From the NCBI RefSeq assembly GCF_044068515.1, contig NZ_JBIPKI010000011.1:1-53300 (forward strand): a stretch of 53,300 nucleotides of DNA, read 5' to 3'. Source of the stretch: Desulfurivibrio sp044068515 (GTDB lineage Bacteria > Desulfobacterota > Desulfobulbia > Desulfobulbales > Desulfurivibrionaceae). This document shows, piece by piece, positions 34,302-42,285 of the stretch. A model generated the notes under the pieces. It made no database searches. It was not told where the DNA came from and worked only from the letters and a program-made list of their open reading frames with translations. How positions within the stretch are numbered: position 1 is the stretch's first letter; the number at the start of each line of letters is the position of its first letter. The position numbers and the translations under genes were made by a program.

Positions 34302-34908
34302 CCAAAATCCCCCAGAGGCTGACCATGAGAACTTCCAGCCGTCAAATGAGTTTTCCGCCGGTGCAGGGCAGCCAGAGTCTCCCCCCTTGGCATGGAGTTC
34401 TGAGCCAAGCGGGGATAGTGGGCGGACTCTTCTCCCGGCTCGTAAACCGCTATGTCCAGCATTAAAGGCCAACGGAGCGACAAGCAATCTTTTTTGCCGG
34501 TCCTGACAAAAAACAGGGGCTACGACAGCCTGTCTAACCGGTAAGCACAACGGGCTGCAATTAATTATGTCGCGACGACGGCAGGCTTGTCAACCCAAAT
34601 AACCGACCGAAAACTCAACCGAATTGAGGCAAATGTCCGGGCCGCGCGGCGGCGTTATCTGCAGGATTCCGGCAGTATCAACCTGCTTGAGAATCCTGGT
34701 GATCCGGACTGCGCTGCAACGCGTATTTTTGCCTGAGCCTTTTGAGAGAATTATACTGAAAAATTTACCTTTGGCGCGTCTGCCTGTTAGGGGAGCTTCC
34801 GGGAGCAAAGACAGCATGGCAGGAATGGAAAATTCGTAAGCATAGGGGTTAGTGGGCATGGTATATTGGCCGCATGCAAGTTAGCGACCCTGCTTACATA
34901 GGTTTTTG

Positions 34909-34944
34909 CAAAAAAAAAGGCTCCCCGGCGCAAACCGGGAAACC
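34909..34944 (-). terminator. Strong terminator on the minus strand
   Basis: A 10-bp stem including G-U pairs (34919-34928 with 34935-34944) is followed on the minus strand by nine T residues. What it terminates is no longer an intact gene: just upstream lies a decayed tRNA 3' end. Confidence 0.8.
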
Positions 34945-34956
34945 CTTGATTTTAGG

Positions 34957-34977
34957 TGGTGGAGGTCATATTCTAAC
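34957..34977 (-). repeat. Decayed tRNA 3' end, possible attachment-site scar
   Basis: TGGTGGAGGTCATATTCTAAC, read on the minus strand, ends in GACCTCCACCA and keeps a worn T-loop (compare TGGTGGAGGTCA..ATTCGAAC). With the terminator directly downstream this looks like the 3' end left when an element entered a tRNA gene. Confidence 0.4.
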
Positions 34978-35244
34978 TAATTATGCTTCTTATTGATATC
35001 ATAGATTATTTTACAACTCCTTTTTTTCTCGTACCCCTAAAAGTACCCCCAAAGCCAGCAACTGATTTTTTTGCGATTTCCCAGACAAGAGGGCAAGTAC
35101 CACCTGGCATCGCTGGTTGTATGTCCTGTTTGGCCTGCCATAACAGCAGCGGTGATGATAAACCACATTAAAATCGCTGCCGGTTAATTGAGCCAAGAGA
35201 GCAAACCCCAGCTACCGGCCGCATCCTGCTAGACGAGGTGAAAA

Positions 35245-35604
35245 ATGGAATGGATTGAAAAATTCATCAATTTCTGGTTCCGGACAGCCGCTATCATTTT
35301 TTCCACCGTGGTGGTGATTATCTGCGCCCTGTTGGTGGCCACCAATCTCTGGTTGGTGCCGCTGGGACTGGGGATAATCGCAGTGATCTTCTGGCGACGA
35401 CAATTGGCTGATGATCAACCAAATCGTCCTCCGGACCTCGTAGATACAATCGGCCAAGGGGTGACCTCCCTCCTGGCTCTGTTCGCCACTGGGATCGGAT
35501 TATTCATTGCTCTGGCAGTTCTGGCCGGTCACCCTTGGCTGATCATCTTCGGCCTGATCTCCTTCTGGCTGTGGCGCAAGGTGCGCAACCCGGCGCGAGG
35601 CTGA
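35245..35604 (+). CDS. Small four-segment membrane protein
   Basis: Protein of 119 aa with four hydrophobic stretches in two pairs (about 13-31, 35-48; 72-88, 93-110), separated by a short polar loop (RRQLADDQPNRPPDL). GAGG lies about 9 bases before the ATG. No family is recognised. It stands alone at the left end of the mobile block. Confidence 0.65.
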   Translation: MEWIEKFINFWFRTAAIIFSTVVVIICALLVATNLWLVPLGLGIIAVIFWRRQLADDQPNRPPDLVDTIGQGVTSLLALFATGIGLFIALAVLAGHPWLIIFGLISFWLWRKVRNPARG

Positions 35605-35714
35605 TCAAGGTTGGGAAACTTTCATGATTAAGGGTTCTCCTTCGCCAGTGGATGGTTGGCCACCTTGGCACCCTGTTCGAAAATTGGGGACCACCTCTTC
35701 GTGCCGTTAGGCAC

Positions 35715-36074
35715 CTATATCTCGTTCAATGCAAGCAATATTGCAGCCAGTTGCTGAGTATTGCATCTACTGGTTGTATTGTAAAGCACTGTTGAACTCG
35801 TTCCTTTGCAAATGTTATTGCCAGATAAATTATATAAGACCCTAGAGCTAGTACCTTCTCGAATATCATTCCCGCTGATATTCAGCAAAACGGCTGATGA
35901 TGTACCTTTTCGAATGTTATTTCCGCTTACATTCAGTACTGTTGTGGAGCTGGTCCCCTTATTAATGTTATTGCCGGACAAATTATATAAGACCCTAGAG
36001 CTAGTACCTTCTCGTATATCATTCCCGCTGATATTCAGCAAAACGGTTGATGAAGTACCTTTTCGAATGTCCAT
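35715..36074 (-). CDS. Protein of six 17-residue repeats (beta-solenoid-like)
   Basis: Protein of 119 aa whose first 100 residues are six near-identical 17-residue units of the form DIRxGTSSxVLyNiSGN, followed by a short unrelated tail. The alternation of strand-forming VLLN and turns GTSS/SGN suggests a small beta-solenoid or beta-propeller-like fold. At DNA level repeats 1-2 and 4-5 are almost the same, so units have been copied in pairs. The ATG at 36072-36074 is chosen because GGAGGA lies just upstream; an ATG four codons earlier overlaps that site. No signal peptide. Function unknown. Confidence 0.75.
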   Translation of the reverse strand: MDIRKGTSSTVLLNISGNDIREGTSSRVLYNLSGNNINKGTSSTTVLNVSGNNIRKGTSSAVLLNISGNDIREGTSSRVLYNLSGNNICKGTSSTVLYNTTSRCNTQQLAAILLALNEI

Positions 36075-36556
36075 AGCTTCCTCCATTTAAAGGATAAGTC
36101 AATTCCCCCACTTGTCATTTCACACGCCTAACATTTAGCATTTTATCGGTAAGCCCAGCTCAGTGTTCCGGGCGACGAACAAAGTCGGCACCACTCGGCC
36201 TTGGGCTTCAAATGCCCAGCCCTGTATATGCGACATATTTTAAACTTGCACCCTAATCCGGTGTCAACTTAATGTACAGAGATAGTATCACCAAGCAAAT
36301 CTAGTTTAAGCGCACTACCGTTTTGGGTTGTGGAGTTGCCCCAATAAAACCGGACACCTTTGCTCTCCGGGCTGTTAACCGGGTTGCTGCAGGGAACGAG
36401 GTTGATCCTCCTGGCAAAATTGACCAGGTCCCGGGCAGATAATTTTGGCAGTATCAGTCAGCCACTCAAAAGAGCGTCCGCTTCAAATGGGGTCAACTAC
36501 TTGTGTCAGATTGTTTTATCTATTTGTGCAATGTTTTTGGAGCAGGAGGCCAACTT
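36075..36556. other. Gene-free stretch with IS-like debris
   Basis: These 482 bases hold no gene. CCCCAATAAAACCGGACACC at about 36340-36359 looks like a terminal repeat of an IS3-type element, and a half operator TGCGACA lies at 36229-36235. The left copy of the cassette-flanking direct repeat is at 36481-36500. Confidence 0.45.
36481..36500 (+). repeat. Left copy of a 20-bp direct repeat bracketing the cassette
   Basis: CTTCAAATGGGGTCAACTAC here and CTTCAAATGGGGTTAGCTAC at 44619-44638 agree at 18 of 20 positions in the same orientation. The two copies enclose exactly the block of nuclease, protease and AAA+ genes. Confidence 0.6.
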
Positions 36557-37552
36557 TCAATAAACCTTTCCCATCCTCTGGATCGCATCAATTACTGCAA
36601 TGCGCAATTTGGGGGGAGAAAGGATTTCTATTTCGTCACTCTGGGAAAGAATCCACCAGTGAAGTTGCCAGGTGTGAGCGATAGTGCAAGTCAGCATACA
36701 ATCTTTTTTACGCTTCTTAATAATCATGTCTTCCGCCAAAGGGGTCTCCTGCAACAATTTTGCCAGGGAGAGGGAGACAGAGGCACGCAGGCGGATAAAT
36801 TCACCATCGCCAAAGTGAAGGGCTCCCGAACCGATGTACTTATCCAGGGAGAAATCCTTGGGTCGCCGGCATTTTACCCCAGTCATATGAGCGGCGTTTA
36901 TTCGGTGCAGGGCATAGATGTAGGCATAGTCATAATCATAGGCAGTGGCTACCAGATAGGTGATCGGGCCCCGCTGCACCAGGCCCAAGGGGTGGATTGT
37001 CTGAGTATTGGCTTCTTCCCTGCTAATAGAATGATAAACGATTTCCAGCTGTTCATCCTCCAACAAAGCTTCCTGTACCGTTGCAAGGATCTCTTGGTCA
37101 ATCTTGGGCGGGAGAAGAGTAAGGGTGGGGGAAACCACCCTCACCTTATCGGCCCAACTGCTCATCCGGTTGTCCGCCATGGCCTGGAGTTTCCGCTCTG
37201 CAAGTCTAAAGCGTGGAGTTAAAGCCCGTAAAATTGAGGCGGGCAACAAAGGCTTGAGAAAGTCCTCCAGCAATCGTGTGGACATGGCCTCCGCCAAGGT
37301 GAGACCTGGTAGGTCGCAGTGAGCGTCTGGTGACCAGTACCAGCCATAGGGAGTGCCCCGGTCATTGCATTGAATGGGAAACTGGATCAAGAGTTCGTTC
37401 AAGTCCCGCTCCACCGTTCTCTTGCTTACCTGGAAGCCTTCCTGGGTCAATTTTTCCGCCAACTCACGGGCAGATTTGCCTGGAGGCCGGGAGGGCAAAA
37501 GCTTCAGCAGTTCCCATTGGCGGGCTATGGCCTGGTGGATTTTCGCCGGCAT
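36557..37552 (-). CDS. WYL-domain transcriptional regulator
   Basis: Regulator of 331 aa: N-terminal winged helix (about 5-75, with KLTQEGFQVSKRTVERDLNEL), then a WYL domain (about 140-240, IVYHSISREEANTQTIHPLGLVQ and TYLVATAYDYD) and a C-terminal WCX extension. WYL proteins sense nucleic-acid-derived ligands and often control defence genes. The ATG at 37550-37552 overlaps the end of the nuclease gene by 28 bases, so it is coupled to it. It is the likely regulator of the 19-bp operator found upstream of two gene blocks here. Confidence 0.9.
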   Translation of the reverse strand: MPAKIHQAIARQWELLKLLPSRPPGKSARELAEKLTQEGFQVSKRTVERDLNELLIQFPIQCNDRGTPYGWYWSPDAHCDLPGLTLAEAMSTRLLEDFLKPLLPASILRALTPRFRLAERKLQAMADNRMSSWADKVRVVSPTLTLLPPKIDQEILATVQEALLEDEQLEIVYHSISREEANTQTIHPLGLVQRGPITYLVATAYDYDYAYIYALHRINAAHMTGVKCRRPKDFSLDKYIGSGALHFGDGEFIRLRASVSLSLAKLLQETPLAEDMIIKKRKKDCMLTCTIAHTWQLHWWILSQSDEIEILSPPKLRIAVIDAIQRMGKVY

Positions 37553-39030
37553 GATGCTGAGGCCTCCATGAAAAAGTGAACCAATCGGACCAGGGCCAAG
37601 GTGTCCAGGCCGCAATATTCAACAAGCTGACGGCGCAGCTGATTGCGTCGCCGAACCTTGGTCTCCGGTCGCATTATTTCCTGGAAAGCCTCTTGGGCCA
37701 TAAGTCCGTCGGCGACCGGTAGATTGCTGTAGTCCAGATCAGGGGCGATGGTTGGCAACACCGCCTTCAAAGACCATGAACCACGCATATCCGGATGATA
37801 ATAATATTTTTTGGTTATGGGCAACAGATCGACCAGCCGTTTCATAACCTTCTCGATAGCCGGGGCCAGATCCGGATACTGAGAGGCCAGGTTTTTTAAC
37901 CGGCTCTGTTCGAAAGAGGAATAAACGAAGATCGGCCCCATCTTGCCCACAGCCGCGAGAAGATTTTCGGTCAACTCCCGGCATGGGTTGTTTGCGCCGT
38001 CAGCCAGAAATGAATGCTCCCGCAATTTACCACCAGCCCGTTTTTCCACATGGCAGGACCACTGGAAGGGAATCTGGGCGTAGGGACTTGTCCCAATCCA
38101 GAACGGGATAGCAAACTGCATCGTTTCAAAATCGAGATAATAGCGGGGATAAGGCAAGCCACCAAGTATTTCGCCAGCGACCGGATCGATTTCAGCTCGG
38201 TTTGCGATCAGCGTTCGGCGGATTCGCTGCTGGACCGGGTTATTAAGTTTTTCCGGCGGGACATCTTTTAAGCTGGTAAAGCCGGATTCCCTCAGCATTG
38301 TTACCAAACTACCGGCTCGTGGCAATACCTGAAGATCGCATGGCCTAAGCTCTGCAATCGCGTTGGGTTCGCAGTGGGTAAAAAACGGACAGGCAAAGGG
38401 CTGGCGGCACTGTACACCGGTTTGCACCCTTGGTTGTACGGTCTGGCCCAAAGTGCGTTGAGCATCACTCACCCAGGTCGGTATCGCTTTTCGCCGATCT
38501 TTTACTTCAGAAGTGATATCGCTCAAGGCGAACAGCCCATGCCAGTTATCCCCGCCCGGATAAATATAATCCCTGTTCAGGTGGCAGATTTCAACCCGGT
38601 GCAGACGGACCCCGGCTTGACGAATCACCCAGGCTTGAACAGCAGCATCGTCATAGTGATATTCCTTAACCTCGTTAGCAGCCTTGACCTCCGCCATCCG
38701 GTAGCCGTTCCCTGCAGGATAAAGAATATCTGCCTGAACCAGGACCTGTTGATGACTGAAAGTGGCTTCAAAAAGCGGCCTTCTCGGGCGCAAAGCCAGG
38801 GCGGCATCAGTTTCCCACCGAGCCTGCTTGAGATCTCCTTCGGGCATCAGTAGGCCATTGGGGAATAAAGTCCGGGCAACCTCCCCTACCCGTCTACCAG
38901 TCGCCATCATTTCCGTAGCCGCTTTCTCGACCACCGCCAACTCTGGCCGATATACCTGCAACCACAACCGCCGGGGGCACTGGCGATGAATAATGATCCG
39001 AGATTTGGAAAGCCCAGGATGTCTGGTCAT
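37525..39030 (-). CDS. Cas4-like nuclease fused to DEDD exonuclease (DUF2779)
   Basis: Protein of 501 aa with two nuclease modules. The N-terminal part looks like a Cas4/AddB-type PD-(D/E)XK nuclease: Cys 18 (HRQCPRRLWL), Asp 101, EVK at 114-116, and three more cysteines at 208, 214 and 220 (C..CPFFTHC) that could bind [4Fe-4S]. The C-terminal half is DUF2779, a DnaQ-like 3'-5' exonuclease with YYLDFET (Asp 300, Glu 302) and the closing YCGLDTLAL. Such fusions are known but their biological role is unclear. It heads the leftward operon with the WYL regulator. Confidence 0.88.
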   Translation of the reverse strand: MTRHPGLSKSRIIIHRQCPRRLWLQVYRPELAVVEKAATEMMATGRRVGEVARTLFPNGLLMPEGDLKQARWETDAALALRPRRPLFEATFSHQQVLVQADILYPAGNGYRMAEVKAANEVKEYHYDDAAVQAWVIRQAGVRLHRVEICHLNRDYIYPGGDNWHGLFALSDITSEVKDRRKAIPTWVSDAQRTLGQTVQPRVQTGVQCRQPFACPFFTHCEPNAIAELRPCDLQVLPRAGSLVTMLRESGFTSLKDVPPEKLNNPVQQRIRRTLIANRAEIDPVAGEILGGLPYPRYYLDFETMQFAIPFWIGTSPYAQIPFQWSCHVEKRAGGKLREHSFLADGANNPCRELTENLLAAVGKMGPIFVYSSFEQSRLKNLASQYPDLAPAIEKVMKRLVDLLPITKKYYYHPDMRGSWSLKAVLPTIAPDLDYSNLPVADGLMAQEAFQEIMRPETKVRRRNQLRRQLVEYCGLDTLALVRLVHFFMEASASCRRKSTRP

Positions 39031-39403
39031 GGCTCAATTTCCGGTTGCTGATTGCATGATTCGTTGAGTCTACTCGTTTTAAAGAAATTATAACAAAGCA
39101 TCAAGTCATAATGCGTCGCGGCCGAACAGTTCCGCAAAACAACAATTAAGAAACTCAAATGTGAATAGCATCGCCAACACAGCGTATTATCTCCCCGACT
39201 TTTTTGCGACATTTTTTGTCGCATTGCCATGGCAAACTGTTGGTGGAGACATAAACAACGCCCTGCTCGTCTGGTGTATTCGCCTGACAACTTGGGGAAA
39301 AATGGCTTTCCCATGGCTAATCTTTCATGTTAAGCAACCGTGAGAGGAATGATATTTAGGCAATCAGGCATTGCTAACTCGAAATCAAAACGAGGTGACA
39401 ATA
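39031..39403. promoter_or_regulatory. Divergent control region with a central operator
   Basis: These 373 bases separate the leftward exonuclease operon from the rightward nuclease/zincin operon. A 19-bp perfect palindrome is roughly in the middle. A TATAAT-like box (GTTATAATT) about 60 bases upstream of the leftward start may be its -10. Confidence 0.55.
39205..39223. promoter_or_regulatory. 19-bp perfect inverted repeat, candidate operator
   Basis: TGCGACA-TTTTT-TGTCGCA is perfectly symmetric (7-5-7). It is 175 bases from the leftward start and 180 from the rightward one. A copy with a single arm mismatch lies upstream of the AAA+ gene. Confidence 0.7.
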
Positions 39404-40543
39404 ATGAGAGATACACAACATGATAGTCTGTTGGGGCATCTGGCCTTGCGATTAGCGAGTCATCCAGAAAACATTGCCACCGAAGCCCTGACCTATCTTT
39501 TGGACGGAAGAAGAGGGGCGGTTCTGCGACGGGCATTCCTGAAGTATGTGCAAGATAAGATTCGCGCCGTTGAACCTTCTTTTCAGTTGCCGGAAAATAC
39601 ATTTTTTAGCTCCCAGGAAAGAGGAGATGATGGTGGTATTCCGGACATCATCGGGAAAAATGGAGACGATAAAATATTGATTATCGAAGCCAAGTTTGGG
39701 GCCGGACTAACAGCAAATCAGCCTGTAGGCTACCTGGGTCATTTGAAAGGTGCCGGCAACGGGGTGCTCATGTTTGTTGCGCCGGAGAACAGGCTGGAAA
39801 CACTTTGGTTTGAACTTGGCCACCGTTGTAAAAAGTCAGTTAATCATGATTTTATTGGCGAGACAAAACGGCCAGCTTCTGGAAAATTCATAGTTTCAAA
39901 ACTTATATCTGGGCAATTTCTGGCACTGACCAGTTGGCGTGAGATTTTAGACTACCTCAAAAAGGCCGCGATTGATGAGCCTCAACTGTCCAACAATATC
40001 GCCCAGCTTTCGGGTCTGTGCGAAAGAATGGATGCAGAAGCTTTCCTGCCGCTTACTTCGGAAGATATTACTTCACAAGCAATTCCTCGTTGCCAGCTAC
40101 AGTTTTACGATATTGTCGACAAGGTATTCTACAAGGTAGTCTACAAGGTAAAGGAAAATGTACCCGGTGAACCTCCTCCGACTGGAAAAAGCTGTAACGC
40201 AGGATATGGTTATTATGCACGTTCGTTTTCGTTCTACGAATTTGGGTTAAATATCCAGTTGGACTACACAATTTGGAGAAAATACGGACTGTCGCCAATC
40301 TGGCTGTCGGTAAGAAAAAATGATTCAGGCAACCCGACCTTGACTACCAAGGTTCAAAATGCTCTAAGCCAACTGCCAGATGATCGCTTGTTTTATACTG
40401 AGTTAAAAACGCACCCAGCAGCTTACATTCCGTTACTGCTGCCGGTCGGCAAGGAGCTTGAGGCTGTTCTTGAAAATTTGAGTAAACAGATTGAAGAGGT
40501 GCTATCTTTGTTGGAAAAACAAAGTGAAAGGAAAACTCCTTAG
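39404..40543 (+). CDS. RecB-type PD-(D/E)XK nuclease-domain protein
   Basis: Protein of 379 aa. The nuclease core lies at 75-115: GIPDIIGKNGDDKILIIEAK supplies Asp 81 and E96-x-K98, followed by QPVGY (Q106, Y110) as the QxxxY motif of RecB-like nucleases. Residues 1-70 are helical; the C-terminal 200 residues have no recognised domain and end in a coiled coil. The ATG at 39404 with GAGG 8 bases upstream is used. It resembles stand-alone nuclease effectors of defence systems. The zincin gene follows 30 bases later in the same operon. Confidence 0.82.
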   Translation: MRDTQHDSLLGHLALRLASHPENIATEALTYLLDGRRGAVLRRAFLKYVQDKIRAVEPSFQLPENTFFSSQERGDDGGIPDIIGKNGDDKILIIEAKFGAGLTANQPVGYLGHLKGAGNGVLMFVAPENRLETLWFELGHRCKKSVNHDFIGETKRPASGKFIVSKLISGQFLALTSWREILDYLKKAAIDEPQLSNNIAQLSGLCERMDAEAFLPLTSEDITSQAIPRCQLQFYDIVDKVFYKVVYKVKENVPGEPPPTGKSCNAGYGYYARSFSFYEFGLNIQLDYTIWRKYGLSPIWLSVRKNDSGNPTLTTKVQNALSQLPDDRLFYTELKTHPAAYIPLLLPVGKELEAVLENLSKQIEEVLSLLEKQSERKTP

Positions 40544-40573
40544 CTAACTCAAATTATTGAATGTGAGCATATT

Positions 40574-41302
40574 ATGGATATTTGCAAAGAAGCGACAAGT
40601 TATATCCTCAAGCCTGCCCTTGATGCCCGGCTGGCCGAGGATCCGGAAAGCGGTCGGATTTATTTGGAGCCGGAACAGCTTGAGTCTTTTCAGGGTGGCT
40701 TCAGCTTGGGGGAGTATCGCGAGTCGGGGGAAGAATGCCTTGGCTACTACCATCCCATGAGCAGTCCCGGCACCATCGCCCTTTACCGTGATAAGCTCCG
40801 GGGTTTTTTCTGGTCAATTATCCAGCAGTTGGAGCAGGCGGGTCATGCCTTCTGGCTGAGCGACCTCGAAGCCCTGGCCCACATTACAGTGTTCAAAACC
40901 TGGACCCACGAACACTTTCACCTGTTTTGCGATATCCAGTCCCATATTTTGCGCTCTGCCACAGGGACCGGCGGGCCTGATCATGATCTGGAGGAAGCAC
41001 TGGCCGTCGCCCATTCCAACCGGCAGGTGATGGATGAAAGAAGAAAATGGCAGACCAGAACGGGGCGGATTCACCCCAGCATTTTTGCTCCCTTCATGCG
41101 TTTTATTTACAATTACCAAGCCCCCGGCTATGCCGACTGGAAGCTCTACGACGGCGACGATTTGTTCGCTGACGGTCTGATCACCCTGTTAGCCCCGGAA
41201 AAGGCCGCCTGGTTGGAGGCAAACGGGGTGCCGCTGGGCCGCTTGCTGGCGGTGCAACTTGACCAAATGCTGCTGGTCCGCAAGAACGAAGTCCTGCTGT
41301 AG
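40574..41302 (+). CDS. Putative zincin metallopeptidase (HEHFH)
   Basis: Protein of 242 aa not matched to a named family. HEHFH at residues 112-116 is a perfect HExxH zinc motif, followed 24 residues later by EEALAVA (Glu 140/141), the spacing of a gluzincin third ligand. About 45 residues before it, GTIALYRDKL resembles the strand-helix seen before the motif in small zincins. No signal or membrane segment, so it should be cytoplasmic. It is cotranscribed with the PD-(D/E)XK gene and converges on the AAA+ operon, whose unfoldase might feed it. Protease activity is inferred from motif only. Confidence 0.62.
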   Translation: MDICKEATSYILKPALDARLAEDPESGRIYLEPEQLESFQGGFSLGEYRESGEECLGYYHPMSSPGTIALYRDKLRGFFWSIIQQLEQAGHAFWLSDLEALAHITVFKTWTHEHFHLFCDIQSHILRSATGTGGPDHDLEEALAVAHSNRQVMDERRKWQTRTGRIHPSIFAPFMRFIYNYQAPGYADWKLYDGDDLFADGLITLLAPEKAAWLEANGVPLGRLLAVQLDQMLLVRKNEVLL

Positions 41303-41305
41303 CCG

Positions 41306-41788
41306 TCAATTTTCGATGACGATCAACTCCAGATCGCCGAAAATATTGAGTTCCAGGTCTTTGCTGCAGCCGAACCGGAGGAGTGCGTCGACAGCATCCA
41401 GGGTCGCCGAGGACCCGATGCCGGTGGCTCCTTTGGGATGAAGAGCGAAGGCCGGGTTCCGGGAGGTGATCACCAGCGACAGATCGATAAATTCCAGCGG
41501 CCGATCAACTTCACTTATCGTCACCCGTGGATACCAATATTCCTCATACTGTTCTTTGTTCAGTGAGCAGAGAAAATCATCGATCGCGTCAGCATACAGA
41601 GTACCATCGTGACCGTCGAAGTTGACCAGCAGGTACTCCTCGGTGTTGCCGGCCATTCCGGCGACTTTCGCCAAAGTGCCCTGCAAAATGCACCGCCAGC
41701 CTGCATCGTCAGGCTTGCGTTGGGGAAAAGTGATTCTGATCCGCCCGTTTCTGACCAGCCGATCTATGTGCTTGCCGGTGGTTGCCAT
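41306..41788 (-). CDS. Unrecognised 160-aa protein, third gene of the AAA+ operon
   Basis: No family is recognised. The product is soluble, acidic in its C-terminal half, with an apparent mixed alpha/beta pattern (YLLVNFDGHDGTLYADAIDDFL) and no cysteine pairs or membrane segments. AGGAAGGGG precedes the ATG. It follows the 144-aa gene by 24 bases and ends 4 bases from the convergent zincin stop. It is probably an accessory or substrate-recognition partner of the AAA+ ATPase; that is inferred from the operon only. Confidence 0.6.
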   Translation of the reverse strand: MATTGKHIDRLVRNGRIRITFPQRKPDDAGWRCILQGTLAKVAGMAGNTEEYLLVNFDGHDGTLYADAIDDFLCSLNKEQYEEYWYPRVTISEVDRPLEFIDLSLVITSRNPAFALHPKGATGIGSSATLDAVDALLRFGCSKDLELNIFGDLELIVIEN

Positions 41789-41812
41789 TTTGCCCCTTCC
41801 TGATCTGGTCAG

Positions 41813-42247
41813 TTACCAGATGTCCCAAGCATGGTTTTCGTCATCCACATAGGCCAGGCTGACATCGGCGGTCGCGGCCTCCGGCGCACTTGAAATGGTC
41901 GAGAGCAGTTCACTGACCAGCCAGCCCCCCGGCACCTCCATCCTGCTGGTAATTAGAGCGAAGTTGGGATTTGATTCGATGGCAACACGCTCCCATTTCA
42001 CCTCGCCGGGCTCCGGGTTCCATGCTCCCTCGCTGTCGGACAGATAGATAATCGCCGATCGGGTGTACTTTTTCCCGGCCACGAACATATGTCTGACCAG
42101 CCAACCATTGGGCGATCGTTTAGCATAAGTTCTTTCATGTTTTAAGCCAAACGGGGTATCAGGTCTGCTATGCCAGATCAGTTTGAAAAAGTTTCTCTTA
42201 AGCGCAGAATTTCGCAAGGTATACACTGCTCGGGAAGCGTCAGTCAT
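41813..42247 (-). CDS. Unrecognised 144-aa protein, second gene of the AAA+ operon
   Basis: No family is recognised. It is a basic-to-neutral soluble protein (start MTDASRAVYTLRNSALKRN) with several short strands and a C-terminal acidic end (YVDDENHAWDIW). GAGG lies 8 bases before the ATG. It lies 38 bases after the AAA+ stop. The pairing with the 160-aa protein suggests two accessory subunits. Confidence 0.6.
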   Translation of the reverse strand: MTDASRAVYTLRNSALKRNFFKLIWHSRPDTPFGLKHERTYAKRSPNGWLVRHMFVAGKKYTRSAIIYLSDSEGAWNPEPGEVKWERVAIESNPNFALITSRMEVPGGWLVSELLSTISSAPEAATADVSLAYVDDENHAWDIW

Positions 42248-42285
42248 CGGTATATCCTCGTTATTGGTTGCCGCTTATCTTTGAT

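Larger units (their letters stand above)
34302..35244. other. Intergenic region with terminator and decayed tRNA 3' end
   Basis: This stretch of 943 bases has no convincing gene. A frame of 89 codons at 34590-34859 (minus) lacks a ribosome site. The terminator and tRNA-like scar are listed separately. Near 35031-35056 is a CCCC-rich duplicated motif (TACCCCTAAAAGTACCCCC) that recalls CCCCC-AA spacing upstream of the integrase stump at 44.9 kb and might be an arm-type site. Confidence 0.4.

Noticed and set aside
34660..34800. Glycine-riboswitch-like text on the minus strand (GCGCCAAAGG ... CTCTCA ... CAGGCAAAAAT)
   Set aside because: The CTCTCA and CAGGCAAAA parts are separated by extra bases, the 5' stem is missing and no glycine-related gene follows.
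34590..34859. Minus-strand frame of 89 codons
   Set aside because: No ribosome site, no domain, and it covers the region of the unconvincing riboswitch-like motif.
36229..36235. Third copy of the TGCGACA operator
   Set aside because: Only one arm is present; the other side (TAAACTT) does not match, so it is noted as a half-site only.
37330..39343. Plus-strand frames opposite the WYL and exonuclease genes
   Set aside because: They lack domains and ribosome sites, and the minus-strand genes have clear families.
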